Below, in pieces: positions 8,321 through 16,681 of a DNA stretch of 64,000 nucleotides. Position numbers and translations under genes: made by a program. Every line of letters begins with the position of its first letter. Within the stretch, counting starts at the first letter, position 1. The stretch spans positions 1 through 64,000 of the forward strand of contig JAUHWY010000008.1 in the NCBI GenBank assembly GCA_030427255.1, written 5' to 3'. Below the pieces are notes generated by a model. That model searched no databases. It was given only the letters and a program-made list of their open reading frames with translations, and had not been told where the DNA came from. Source of the stretch: Bacteroidia bacterium (lineage in GTDB: Bacteria; Bacteroidota; Bacteroidia; CAIKAF01).

Positions 8321-9412
8321 TTAGGAATCAGCAATTTCGCTTAGAATCCGGTGGTATACCGGTTCAAATGCCTGCACAGAGAAGCGCTTTTCCAAATCAG
8401 GGCGGCAGCGGTTTTTCATTTCACTCAGTTCCTGTGGATGTTGAATACACCACCTGAGGCTCCGAAGCCAAGCGTTTTCGTTGTCGCACAGAAAGCCGTT
8501 GAAACCTTCTTTTACAATTTCCGAATTTACGCCCACCGGTGAAACAAAAGCCGGAATACCTAAAGCCAAGTATTGAAGCGCTTTAAATCCACATTTGCCT
8601 TCAGACCACGGGTCGGGCAATAAAGGCATAAGTCCCACATGGCAAGAAAGCAAGCCCTCAATTTCTGTAGCTCTAGACCAAGGAATGTATTTCAAATACG
8701 GCTTTTCTTGATCCGGTGGCTGGTCAGAAATGACCACAAAACGCAATGGGTGGTCTTTATGAAGGTTGTCTAGTACCGGCCAAAGCATTTTAAGGTAGTG
8801 CATGGTGCTATGGCTTCCGGTCCACCCCAAGCATAATTGTTCCGATATTTTTGGAGGATTTGCCTCACGGTTATGGTGGGCCTTGGTATCGATGGTGGTT
8901 GGTATTAAATAGGTGTTTTTTTGATGTTTTAGGGCATAGGCCTGCAAAAAGCGGTTCCCACAAAACACGCCATCGGCCATGGCAATAATCCGTCGGGTGT
9001 TGCCATAGGACTTTAAAAATCCGATCCAACGATTAGACAAAGAGCTGTTGGGAATCCAAATGGCATCGTCAAAATCAAAAACAATCTTTTTGCGCCACAG
9101 GTTTTTTAAGACCCAAACGGTAAGAGGAAGACCAACGGGAGAAAACTCTCGATGAATAAAAACAACAGACTCTTTGCATCCAAACAGCAGACGTTTGCGG
9201 CGAAGTAGGGCCTTGGCCATAAAAGCAAATTTTTGAGCCACATGCCCGGGTTGGTAAAGCACCTTCCAGGCTTTTTTGGACCAAAAGCTTTCTTGGCGAA
9301 TTTCCCAACCTTGTGTTTTTAAATATTCTAAATACTGTTCAAACCGAAACCTTTGGCTTGGTGCTTCTCCTTTGGGATAAGGGCAAACGATTAAAAGGCT
9401 ACGTTTGCTCAT
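8321..9412 (-). CDS. Glycosyltransferase (GT4-like)
   Basis: A 363-residue protein of the group 1 glycosyltransferase type. The N-terminus (SLLIVCPYPKGEAPSQRFRFEQYL) fits the Rossmann acceptor half. The C-terminal half has the nucleotide-sugar binding stretch EGKCGFKALQYLALGIPAFVSPVGVNSEIV, including the conserved acidic residue region and PVG turn. It lacks a signal peptide and membrane helices, so it should act at the cytosolic face. Donor and acceptor are unknown. Its start overlaps the stop of the upstream GNAT-like gene by 4 bp, so the two are probably co-transcribed. Confidence 0.85.
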   Translation of the reverse strand: MSKRSLLIVCPYPKGEAPSQRFRFEQYLEYLKTQGWEIRQESFWSKKAWKVLYQPGHVAQKFAFMAKALLRRKRLLFGCKESVVFIHREFSPVGLPLTVWVLKNLWRKKIVFDFDDAIWIPNSSLSNRWIGFLKSYGNTRRIIAMADGVFCGNRFLQAYALKHQKNTYLIPTTIDTKAHHNREANPPKISEQLCLGWTGSHSTMHYLKMLWPVLDNLHKDHPLRFVVISDQPPDQEKPYLKYIPWSRATEIEGLLSCHVGLMPLLPDPWSEGKCGFKALQYLALGIPAFVSPVGVNSEIVKEGFNGFLCDNENAWLRSLRWCIQHPQELSEMKNRCRPDLEKRFSVQAFEPVYHRILSEIADS

Positions 9413-10602
9413 GTTTCTGAAGATTTGCCACTCTTGCCAATGAACGGATGCCGCTCAAAGGGCTTATTTCGGTCAAATAAATAGCGGTAGGTAATAAGGG
9501 TTCTTTGTTTTTTTACGCCTAGGTTTTCGCAAACCCTCAACATTTTTAAGTTAAAATCTCCAATCCAAGTAATTATGGTATCCACATAATTCCCTTTTGG
9601 AACAATGGTGTCCTCCGCAAATTTTATCATGGCTCCTTCTACTCCTTTGCCTTGCCATTCGGGCACTATGCCAAAGACAACGCCAAACATGGTTTTTGGG
9701 GTTTTGCGCCATTTATGCCATAAAAAAACCAGTTTCCCCCAAAGGTTTAAGTTCCCATGGACATACCTGAAAATTTGATTGAGTTCGGGTAGATTGATGT
9801 AAAAACCAATGGGTTGATTCTTATAAAAAGCAAATAGGCTAATGTCCGGGTCCTTCACCGGTTTAATGGCTTTCATAATGGCTTGGGCCTGGGCCAATTT
9901 CATTGGGCTAAAGCCTGCATGGTTTCCCCAAGCGGCATTATACACCGCTAAAAAGTCCTTGGCCAGTTGAGCCTCACTCACCCCGCGCACATTGCGTACT
10001 TCAAAATCAGGGTTTTGCTTCAAAATGGAAGCTTTCCGTACAAAAACATCCTGAGCGGGATCGGTAATTTTTCTCCAAAAGACATATTGTTCGTAGTAGG
10101 TCTTGAAACCATAGGCTTCAAAAAAATTACGGTAGTAGGGTAGGTGGTAGTTGATTTGATAGGCAGGGGCATGTTCGTACCCGTCAACCAATAAGCCCCA
10201 AAAGGCATTTTTTTCTCCAAAGTTAATAGGGCCATCCATGGCTTCCATTCCTTGGGATTTAAGCCAAGCCTTGGCGGTGTCAAACAGCAAAAATGCAGCC
10301 TCTTTATCTTCGATGCATTCAAAAAAACCTAATCCGCCCGTAGGCTGGTCAAAGCTATTGGCTGTTTTTTGGTCATAAAAGGCAGCAACCCTTCCTACTA
10401 CTTCATGATTTATGTCTTTAAGCAACCAGCGCCGGGCTTCTCCCTTCCTAAAGGCTTTGTTCTTTTTGCTATCAAATACTTTTTCTACGTCTTGCTTGAG
10501 ATGGGGAATCCAATGTGGAACCTCTGCATACAAAGCAAAAGGAAGGCGATGAAAGGCCTTAATGTCTGCTCGTGTCTTAACTTCTTGTATTTGATAAGCC
10601 AT
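9409..10602 (-). CDS. GNAT-like N-acetyltransferase family protein
   Basis: A 397-residue cytosolic protein related to a Bacteroidota family usually annotated as GNAT-like acetyltransferase. An acetyl-CoA-binding type core is suggested by the stretch FGVVFGIVPEWQGKGVEGAMIKFAED, where the Q/RxxGxG/A-like loop (EWQGKGVEGA) is visible. The conserved LPFALYAEVPHWIPHL near residue 22 is typical. The function is not known. The ATG at 10602 was chosen over one at 10626 because a TAnnTTTG promoter element at 10609-10616 lies between them. The downstream glycosyltransferase overlaps by 4 bp. Confidence 0.65.
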   Translation of the reverse strand: MAYQIQEVKTRADIKAFHRLPFALYAEVPHWIPHLKQDVEKVFDSKKNKAFRKGEARRWLLKDINHEVVGRVAAFYDQKTANSFDQPTGGLGFFECIEDKEAAFLLFDTAKAWLKSQGMEAMDGPINFGEKNAFWGLLVDGYEHAPAYQINYHLPYYRNFFEAYGFKTYYEQYVFWRKITDPAQDVFVRKASILKQNPDFEVRNVRGVSEAQLAKDFLAVYNAAWGNHAGFSPMKLAQAQAIMKAIKPVKDPDISLFAFYKNQPIGFYINLPELNQIFRYVHGNLNLWGKLVFLWHKWRKTPKTMFGVVFGIVPEWQGKGVEGAMIKFAEDTIVPKGNYVDTIITWIGDFNLKMLRVCENLGVKKQRTLITYRYLFDRNKPFERHPFIGKSGKSSET

Positions 10603-10608
10603 GGCTTG

Positions 10609-10616
10609 CAAATATA
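10609..10616 (-). promoter_or_regulatory. Bacteroidota -7 element, GNAT-like gene
   Basis: Reads TATATTTG on the minus strand, matching TAnnTTTG. It ends 6 nt before the ATG at 10602, so the message would be leaderless or nearly so. No clear -33 TTG is seen at the usual spacing. Confidence 0.45.
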
Positions 10617-10857
10617 CAGAGAGCAATGGGTAACCCTAGGCGCTTTTTGCCACCGCCTTCTATTTCATACTTCTTTTTTCTTGTGGAACTTGCTAAACAG
10701 CGTAATGCTTTGGATTTTCTTACCTATCCGCTTTCCCTTTTTAATCCGGTTTGAGAGGTTTTTTGGCCCTAAACTCCCCGGCCCTATGGTCAAGGCTTTC
10801 GTTTAGGTCGCCCCCCGGTTCGGCATTTTCATGCTTGGAAAGCCGTACTTTCGCTTT

Positions 10858-11661
10858 ATGGAATCAAAAGTGGTGATTGTTACCGGTGCCGGAAGTGGCA
10901 TTGGAAAAGAAATTGCTCGTAAATGGGCAGCACAAGGTGCTCATGTGGTTTTGGCCGGTCGTCGCTCCGAACCATTGCAAACGCTCCAAGAGGAGCTAAA
11001 ACTTTTGCCCGGAAAACGCTTGGTGGTTCCCGCCGACGTGGGTCAAAAGGAAGATTGTAAGGTTTTGATAAATAAAACAGTAGAGGCTTTTGGTCGGATA
11101 GATTTGCTTGTGAACAATGCAGGTATTTCCATGCGTGCGCTTTTCAGTGATTTGGATTTAGAGGTTTTGGAAAAGCTCATGCAAGTCAACTTTTGGGGAA
11201 CTACCTATTGCAGTTATTATGCTCTTCCTTATTTGCTCCAGTCCAAAGGTTCTATTATTGGCATTTCCTCTGTTGCAGGTTACCAAGGCCTTCCCGGCAG
11301 AACCGGCTATTGTGCCTCAAAATTTGCGATGCATGGTCTACTAAATACCCTGCGGGTGGAATATAAGAACCAAGGCCTGCATGTGTTGATTTGTTGCCCC
11401 GGTTTCACTGCTTCTAATATTCGAAAAACGGCCTTAAATGCCGCCGGAGAAACCCAAGGAGAATCGCCTAGAGACGAGCAAAAAATGATGCAGCCCCAAG
11501 AAGTAGCTCAGGCTTTGTTTAAAGCTTGGCAAAAGCGCAAGCGTTTTTTGGTGCTCACCTCTCAAGGAAAACTTACTTGGTGGTTGAGCCGCTTTTTTCC
11601 TGCCTTTGTGGACGCTCAAGTACTCAAACATTTTCAAAAAGAATCTGAAAGCCCGGTCTAA
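10858..11661 (+). CDS. SDR family NAD(P)-dependent oxidoreductase
   Basis: A 267-residue classical short-chain dehydrogenase/reductase. The cofactor motif TGxxxGIG is seen as VTGAGSGIGKE, followed by NNAG (LLVNNAGISM), the catalytic Ser in SSVAGYQG, and YxxxK in GYCASKFA. The substrate is unknown; it resembles the subgroup often annotated as acyl or steroid type SDR. The ATG at 10858 was chosen over one at 10831 because the Rossmann strand starts at once after it. Its stop overlaps the ATG of the TPR gene as TAATG, so the two are coupled. Confidence 0.88.
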   Translation: MESKVVIVTGAGSGIGKEIARKWAAQGAHVVLAGRRSEPLQTLQEELKLLPGKRLVVPADVGQKEDCKVLINKTVEAFGRIDLLVNNAGISMRALFSDLDLEVLEKLMQVNFWGTTYCSYYALPYLLQSKGSIIGISSVAGYQGLPGRTGYCASKFAMHGLLNTLRVEYKNQGLHVLICCPGFTASNIRKTALNAAGETQGESPRDEQKMMQPQEVAQALFKAWQKRKRFLVLTSQGKLTWWLSRFFPAFVDAQVLKHFQKESESPV

Positions 11662-13088
11662 TGCTTCGTTCCGTTTTTTTTGCAGCCTTTTTTGGGCTTT
11701 CGTCCCTACTTTCCGCTCAGTATGCTTTTCAATCCATCGATTATCAAATGCACCATCCTTCGGCTGCTCCCGCCACTTGCAACGACTGGACCTTTACCCA
11801 GCTCGAACTTGCCTTGCAAAGCCTTTGGCATAGGGAGCCAGACAAAGCCTTGGCTTTAGCGGAATCGGCCTTTAACGGGGAACCGGATTGCCCCCAAACC
11901 TGGCAGGTCCGCGCCAAAGCACTTTTCGAACTTGGGCAAAGGGCCTTAGCGCTTCAAGTACTGGATAGCGCTATCCTCACCTTTAAGGCCTTCCCGGAAT
12001 TGGTGGGCACCAAAGGACAGCTTTTGATGGACCTTTCTAATCAAGGACGATTAAGTAAAGACAATAGATTTTATGAATTCCCCGGTCCCGACTCTTTGTT
12101 TCGCCAAGCCTGCCTAAAAGAAGCCCAAAACTGTTTTAGCTATGTGCTCGCTCAATTTCCCGAGGATGAGGCAACAGCTGAACTCTTGGCCATGATTTAC
12201 CGGGAGTTGGAAGATTACCCTCCTATGGTTCCGCTGCTGGAGCCTTTTGTGAAAAAGGCCGATTTCCCGGAATTGCTTGAAGCCCGCTGGCTGTTGGGTC
12301 AAGCTTACTTAAAGCTGGAGGAATCTCAAAAAGCAATTCATTTGCTTAGGCCTTGGGTGCGTTCAAAAACCCTGCATCCGGGCATTTCTTTATCCCGCAT
12401 TTACGGAGCCTACGGAAAGGCTTGGGAAAAGGTCAACCCTGACTCGGCCCAGTTTTACCAAAACCTAGCTGTTTTCTCTTCTTTTGTTCCAGAAACACTG
12501 GGACTTGAGTTTAATACTCAAAATTACACCCTGCTTAAAACGCTTTTAGAAACCGAAGACAACAAGCGTTTTGCTTTTCTTCGAAAAGAAATCCGTAGGG
12601 AAGCCGACTCCCTACAAACCCAATGGATGGTATTGGCCACGCTTATTTTACCCACGGACCCCGAAATGAATTTCTCAGGTTGGCTGCTGGCACACATGGA
12701 GCAATGTTGGCCCTATTTGGAAAGAATAGCAGAATCTCGCGACGACCAAATCGAACGCATTTCTCAAATTGCCCGGCTTGGTGGAGCTGCTCGGCATCCC
12801 GGATTTGTTTCTTGGGCCACACAAGAGCTAAAGGTTTGGTCTGCTTGTTGCCTTTGGTCTCCCATGCCTGACTTTTTACCCGCACTTAAAATGGCAGATC
12901 CCATAGGAACCCTTGACCTTTGTTTGGAACTTTGGGATAGGCCCGCTACTTTAAGGCGAAACGCCTTGGAGGAAACCCTAGCCGAGTACAGTTACGAGGA
13001 TATCCGTCAAGCCGCACAAAGACAAGACCTATCAACCGATAAGCTCAACCTGCTAATGGAGCGTTTGGGCGGATCAAACCAACGGTAA
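11661..13088 (+). CDS. Secreted TPR-containing protein
   Basis: A 475-residue protein with a signal peptide ending near LLSAQ (residue about 20). Helical repeats of TPR type follow (for example ALALAESAFNGEPDCPQTWQVRAKALFELGQ and EATAELLAMIYRELEDYPPMVPLLEPF). The C-terminal third has no recognised domain. It probably acts as a periplasmic or outer-membrane scaffold, which is an inference. It is translationally coupled to the SDR upstream and ends one base before the convergent serine-hydrolase-like gene. Confidence 0.6.
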   Translation: MLRSVFFAAFFGLSSLLSAQYAFQSIDYQMHHPSAAPATCNDWTFTQLELALQSLWHREPDKALALAESAFNGEPDCPQTWQVRAKALFELGQRALALQVLDSAILTFKAFPELVGTKGQLLMDLSNQGRLSKDNRFYEFPGPDSLFRQACLKEAQNCFSYVLAQFPEDEATAELLAMIYRELEDYPPMVPLLEPFVKKADFPELLEARWLLGQAYLKLEESQKAIHLLRPWVRSKTLHPGISLSRIYGAYGKAWEKVNPDSAQFYQNLAVFSSFVPETLGLEFNTQNYTLLKTLLETEDNKRFAFLRKEIRREADSLQTQWMVLATLILPTDPEMNFSGWLLAHMEQCWPYLERIAESRDDQIERISQIARLGGAARHPGFVSWATQELKVWSACCLWSPMPDFLPALKMADPIGTLDLCLELWDRPATLRRNALEETLAEYSYEDIRQAAQRQDLSTDKLNLLMERLGGSNQR

Positions 13089-14297
13089 TTAGTGGTCGTG
13101 GTGGTCGTGACCATCCAATAATGGATGGTGTCCATCATAACTGGCTTTTGGCTTTTCGGGCACCGGTTGATCAAACACTTTGGTCAAAACCGCCGTCCGT
13201 AAATAGGCCACTGCTTCATTCGTTGGCCCTCCCGCTGTGTTGGTAACAATCAAAATACCTAAATCAACGTCGGGAAGTAAGGTCACGTGCGCATAAAAGG
13301 TTCCTGCCGAACCATCGTGGGTGCTTACACGGCTGCCCGGGTCTTGTTTGTGCAGCCAACCCAAGGAGTATGTGGGTAAGCCATAGTGCATAAACTCATA
13401 CGTTTGTTTGGGTATTCGGGGGTGTTTGCCCTGAATCCCCCTCAGTTGCACCTGGTAAAACCGCATCATATCGCGCAGGGTCATGCTTAAGTGGCAAGCG
13501 GGAGAAAATAGCGTAGAAATGGCCGCATTTTCCGCTTTCGAAACGGGGGTAAACAGAACTTGCTTGCTATTGGGCATCCAATGCCCCCAAGGCTGCATTT
13601 CTCCAAATTGATTGGGCCATCCCATGTAGGCCCGAACACCAAACTCCTTGGTGAGGTATTTGTCCAATAAGTCTTTGTAGGTTTTTTGACTCACCATTTC
13701 CAACATAATGGCAGCCAATGCTACGCCACCGTTGGAATACACTAGGCCCGTGTCGCCGGGAGGGTTGTTTAAAACTTCCTGCACAAATTTGCGTCTCTGT
13801 TGCACATCGTTGCCTCGTAACTTTGGAAAAGCCACCAGTTCGGCCGTGGTAGAGTAGGGACGTACCCTTGCACGATGCGAGAGCAAATCCTTAAGGGTCA
13901 TAGCATGATACGCCGGACTTACTTTATCCTTTAATTTGGGAAACAGTGAAAAAAATGTGGTTTCCCATCGGATTTTCCCTTCCGATACCAAGCGTGCCGC
14001 CAAATAGGAAGTAACATTTACCGTATTGCCGCCCAGATGAAAGAGTTGACGCTCCGTAACTTTAGCTCCATTGGGCCATTTGCTGATTCCCACTGCTTTG
14101 CAGGCCAAAACCGTATCGGACATAAACAGTCCAACGCCGGCCACCGGAATTGGAAACAATTCATAGGTGTTTGCAAGCTCTCGCTTAACATGCGTGGTAT
14201 CTGTCAGTATACCCACCCATTGAATGGGGTCTTGCCCTTGAGCCTCAAGGCCATTTCCTAACAGTAAAAACAGCAATCCAATACAGAAAGTACGCAT
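13089..14297 (-). CDS. Beta-lactamase-fold protein lacking the catalytic Ser and Lys (probable pseudoenzyme)
   Basis: A 402-residue exported protein with a signal peptide and the class C beta-lactamase/esterase fold. Conserved surroundings are present: LAARLVSEGKI, TLKDLLSH, the YSN motif in GLVYSNGGVALA, and HDGSAGTFYA near the C-terminus. The active-site motif SxxK is missing: the stretch that should read F-x-(I/L)-G-S-x-x-K reads FHLGGNTV, so Gly90 replaces Ser and Val93 replaces Lys. This suggests a binding or structural role, or a changed mechanism. The protein ends in a His-rich tail (DGHHPLLDGHDHHDH) that could bind metal. The tail is on the protein, not an artefact of frame, since the reading frame is intact throughout. 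Confidence 0.75.
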   Translation of the reverse strand: MRTFCIGLLFLLLGNGLEAQGQDPIQWVGILTDTTHVKRELANTYELFPIPVAGVGLFMSDTVLACKAVGISKWPNGAKVTERQLFHLGGNTVNVTSYLAARLVSEGKIRWETTFFSLFPKLKDKVSPAYHAMTLKDLLSHRARVRPYSTTAELVAFPKLRGNDVQQRRKFVQEVLNNPPGDTGLVYSNGGVALAAIMLEMVSQKTYKDLLDKYLTKEFGVRAYMGWPNQFGEMQPWGHWMPNSKQVLFTPVSKAENAAISTLFSPACHLSMTLRDMMRFYQVQLRGIQGKHPRIPKQTYEFMHYGLPTYSLGWLHKQDPGSRVSTHDGSAGTFYAHVTLLPDVDLGILIVTNTAGGPTNEAVAYLRTAVLTKVFDQPVPEKPKASYDGHHPLLDGHDHHDH

Positions 14298-14306
14298 AAA
14301 AATTAT

Positions 14307-14338
14307 TTGTAAGCTAAGGTAAAGAATTTATACTTTTG
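14307..14338 (+). promoter_or_regulatory. tRNA-Leu promoter
   Basis: TTG at 14307-14309, 21 nt of spacer, then TACTTTTG at 14331-14338, matching the Bacteroidota TTG/TAnnTTTG promoter. The predicted start lies about 5-8 nt downstream, just before the tRNA at 14352. Confidence 0.65.
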
Positions 14339-14351
14339 CCCTCCAATCCCC

Positions 14352-14433
14352 GCCGAAGTGGTGAAATTGGTAGACACGCACGTTTCAGGGGCGTGTGTCG
14401 CAAGACGTGCCGGTTCGAGTCCGGCCTTCGGCA
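14352..14433 (+). tRNA. tRNA-Leu (anticodon CAG)
   Basis: An 82-nt class II tRNA. The acceptor arm GCCGAAG pairs with CTTCGGC and the discriminator is A. The anticodon arm is CACGT-TTCAGGG-GCGTG with CAG at 14386-14388. It has a long variable arm (TGTCGCAAGACGT) and a T arm GCCGG-TTCGAGT-CCGGC. CCA is not encoded. It decodes CUG codons. Confidence 0.97.
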
Positions 14434-14439
14434 CTCTCT

Positions 14440-14461
14440 CCGGCTCAAAGCCGGTTTTTTT
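14440..14461 (+). terminator. Rho-independent terminator of tRNA-Leu
   Basis: CCGGCT-CAA-AGCCGG hairpin (14440-14454) followed by seven T residues, six bases after the tRNA end. Confidence 0.85.
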
Positions 14462-14486
14462 GGGCCCTCTTTCCTAGTTTAGTTTT

Positions 14487-14642
14487 TTGTTTTTAGCCCG
14501 GCTTTGGTTCCGGTCTCCGGGGCTTCCTTGCACTTCCCGGCAACCGCTGCGGGTTCCGAGCATAGCCTCGGAATCCTCGCCGGGCCGGGACAGGCAAGCA
14601 AGCTCCCGGCGGCCCTCCTCCTGCCGGGGGGGCTATTTTCTA
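14487..14642. repeat. GC-rich palindromic intergenic element (C)
   Basis: A GC-rich block between the tRNA terminator and the universal stress gene. It has nested inverted repeats: CCGGGGCTTCCTTGC near the left pairs imperfectly with GCAAGCAAGCTCCCGG near the right, and CCGAG...CTCGG lies inside. It belongs by layout to the same family as elements B, E and F. The rest of the gap up to 14740 shows no gene. Confidence 0.5.
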
Positions 14643-14740
14643 ATATTCCTTCTTCCAATTCGGGTTTTTATTTTGTTTTTTTGCCTAGCGTTCAGTCTAC
14701 CCAAAGAAAAATTGTAATTTCATCGCGCAAAATCCTTTCT

Positions 14741-15619
14741 ATGCTTTCTACCAAACAAAATGATTTACTGCTCGTTCCTTACGACTTTACCAAAGAAGCA
14801 GATACCGCATTGGCTCATGCCTCCGGAATCGCTAAAACCGGAAGCGACTCGGTTAGGCTTCTTCATGTAATCAACCGCGAAACCAGAGCTAGACTTAAAA
14901 AGGAAGGCATTTCCGAAGAAGACTTAAAACAAAAAATGGCCGCCATTGCTTCTGCTAATACAGAGCAAACTGGCGTGCAAACGGCTTGGCATGTGGTGGA
15001 AGGCTCCATTTTTTCTGCCATTGCAGAAGACGCAAAGGCCTCCAATGCCGACCTTATTGTTTTAGGTACACACGGCGTTAGCGGAATGCAACATGTCTTG
15101 GGCGCAGATGTTATGCGCATCCTAGAAAAATGTCACGTGCCCGGCATCGTGGTACAACAAAAAAAGATCGATGAGGACGGATACAACCACATTGTATTGC
15201 CCATAGACGAAAACCGCTTTGGAAAAAATAAAATCTCCTATGCCGTTGCTATGGCAAGATATTTCAACGCCAAAGTACACGTGTATAGCGATTATTCATC
15301 CGACGAATTCATCGCTAAAGCCATCAAAAACAATACGGCACAAGCCATGGAGACCCTCCGTAAGCACGGAATACCTAGCGAACATATTGCGCAAGAAAAC
15401 GACGACGAGGACTTCGACTATGCCTTGGTCCGCTATGCTGTGGCCATTGATGCAGAACTCATTGTTATTTCTTCCCGTCCCGACGAACGAAATATGGCAT
15501 CACTGCTCTTCGGTAGAGTGGAAGAAGAAGTCATCAATAACGAAGCCATGATTCCTGTCTTAGTGGTCAATCCAAAACAGGATGTGTCCCACCTAAGCAT
15601 CGATATTTCTACTTGGTAA
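14741..15619 (+). CDS. Universal stress protein, tandem UspA domains
   Basis: A 292-residue cytosolic protein with two UspA-like domains. The first (residues about 5-145) starts LLLVPYDFTKEADTALAHA and ends with the nucleotide-binding-type stretch GTHGVSGMQHVLGADVMRILEKCHVPGIVV. The second (about 150-290) starts HIVLPIDENRFGKNKISYAVAMA and ends SSLLFGRVEEEVINNEAMIPVLVV. The GxxG-S/T-like loop is clear in the first domain and weaker in the second, so ATP binding is more likely in the first. The ATG at 14741 begins the first domain; an in-frame ATG at 14504 would translate through the GC-rich repeat and was rejected. A terminator follows. Confidence 0.9.
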   Translation: MLSTKQNDLLLVPYDFTKEADTALAHASGIAKTGSDSVRLLHVINRETRARLKKEGISEEDLKQKMAAIASANTEQTGVQTAWHVVEGSIFSAIAEDAKASNADLIVLGTHGVSGMQHVLGADVMRILEKCHVPGIVVQQKKIDEDGYNHIVLPIDENRFGKNKISYAVAMARYFNAKVHVYSDYSSDEFIAKAIKNNTAQAMETLRKHGIPSEHIAQENDDEDFDYALVRYAVAIDAELIVISSRPDERNMASLLFGRVEEEVINNEAMIPVLVVNPKQDVSHLSIDISTW

Positions 15620-15641
15620 CTCTTTTTAGCACATGTAAAAT

Positions 15642-15681
15642 AGGTCGGAATATGAGTAAGTCTCTATTTCGACCTTTTTTT
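15642..15681 (+). terminator. Rho-independent terminator after the stress gene
   Basis: AGGTCGGAATA (15642-15652) pairs with TATTTCGACCT (15665-15675) with one G-U pair, followed by a T-rich tract. Confidence 0.8.
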
Positions 15682-15718
15682 ATTTAATTCATTTTTCGCC
15701 AAGCATTAAGCCCTAACT

Positions 15719-16585
15719 ATGCGCGCCCATACGCTTTCATTTGTCGCCGTAAAACTATTGTTGCTTTTGGTGCGTGGCTTAGGGCAAAAAGGCGTTCGAA
15801 GCTTAATCCCGCTGCTTAGTTTGCTTTTAAAGCCCTACCGGAAAAAGGTTATTCAAGCCAACCTTAACAAATGTTTCCCCGAATTGCCTTTGGCGGAGAA
15901 AAAAGCCCTCCATCAAAAGTACCTAAGCTACTTATGCGAAGTGCTGCTTCAAAGTCTGCTGGGCTTTGTGAGTTCACCCAAACGCCTGGCGCTTTGGCAA
16001 GATTTTGCGCCAAATAACCTGCTTGACCAAATGGCCTACCAAAGCTCCAATTGCTTTGTGGTGATGGGGCATACTTCCAATTGGGAATGGGCAGGGCTTC
16101 GTGCCGGAATGCAACAAGGCTTGCATATGGCTGCCGTTTACAAACCTCAATCCAACACAAAAATTGACCGCTTTTTAAAAAAAACGCGACGACGTTTTGG
16201 CACAGAAATGGTTGCCATGTCCGAGGTGCCCCGTTTTTTGGCAAAAAAAGAAAGCCCTTGGTGCCTAACTTTTATTGCCGACCAAAACCCACCCAAAGAA
16301 ACGGCCCACTGGGTAGATTTTTTTGGCACCAAAACCGCTTTTTTTTCGGGTTGGAGCCGCTTGGCCGTTAGAAAGAAAATTCCGGTGCTGCTTGCTGTCC
16401 CAAAAGATTCGGACCCTTGGAATAGGTGCATGGATTTTTCTTTAATCTACAACGGAACAGAAGCGCTTCGCCCCGAGGAACTTACCGCACGGTTTGCCCA
16501 TGCCCTAGAAGCGCAAATTAGGGCCAGGCCCCAAGCTTGGTTGTGGTCACACAAGCGTTGGAAACATGTGTATGTGCCTGAATAA
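15719..16585 (+). CDS. Lysophospholipid/lipid A acyltransferase family protein (LpxL/HtrB-like)
   Basis: A 288-residue membrane-associated acyltransferase. The N-terminus (residues 1-35) is hydrophobic and basic. The catalytic H-x4-E motif is present as GHTSNWEW near residue 113. Conserved downstream parts are TFIADQNPPKETAHWVDFFGTKTAFFSG and, near the end, WLWSHKRWKH. It should transfer an acyl chain to a lipid A precursor or similar lipid at the inner membrane. It stands alone, with a terminator upstream and about 100 bp to the next gene. The exact acceptor cannot be told. Confidence 0.88.
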   Translation: MRAHTLSFVAVKLLLLLVRGLGQKGVRSLIPLLSLLLKPYRKKVIQANLNKCFPELPLAEKKALHQKYLSYLCEVLLQSLLGFVSSPKRLALWQDFAPNNLLDQMAYQSSNCFVVMGHTSNWEWAGLRAGMQQGLHMAAVYKPQSNTKIDRFLKKTRRRFGTEMVAMSEVPRFLAKKESPWCLTFIADQNPPKETAHWVDFFGTKTAFFSGWSRLAVRKKIPVLLAVPKDSDPWNRCMDFSLIYNGTEALRPEELTARFAHALEAQIRARPQAWLWSHKRWKHVYVPE

Positions 16586-16681
16586 CCGATTATTTGCCGG
16601 TATTTCGTTAAGGAATGGTTAAAATCTAAGAGGCTAAGCCTTCTATTGCGTAATTTAGTGTGTTCATTAAAACAATAGCAT

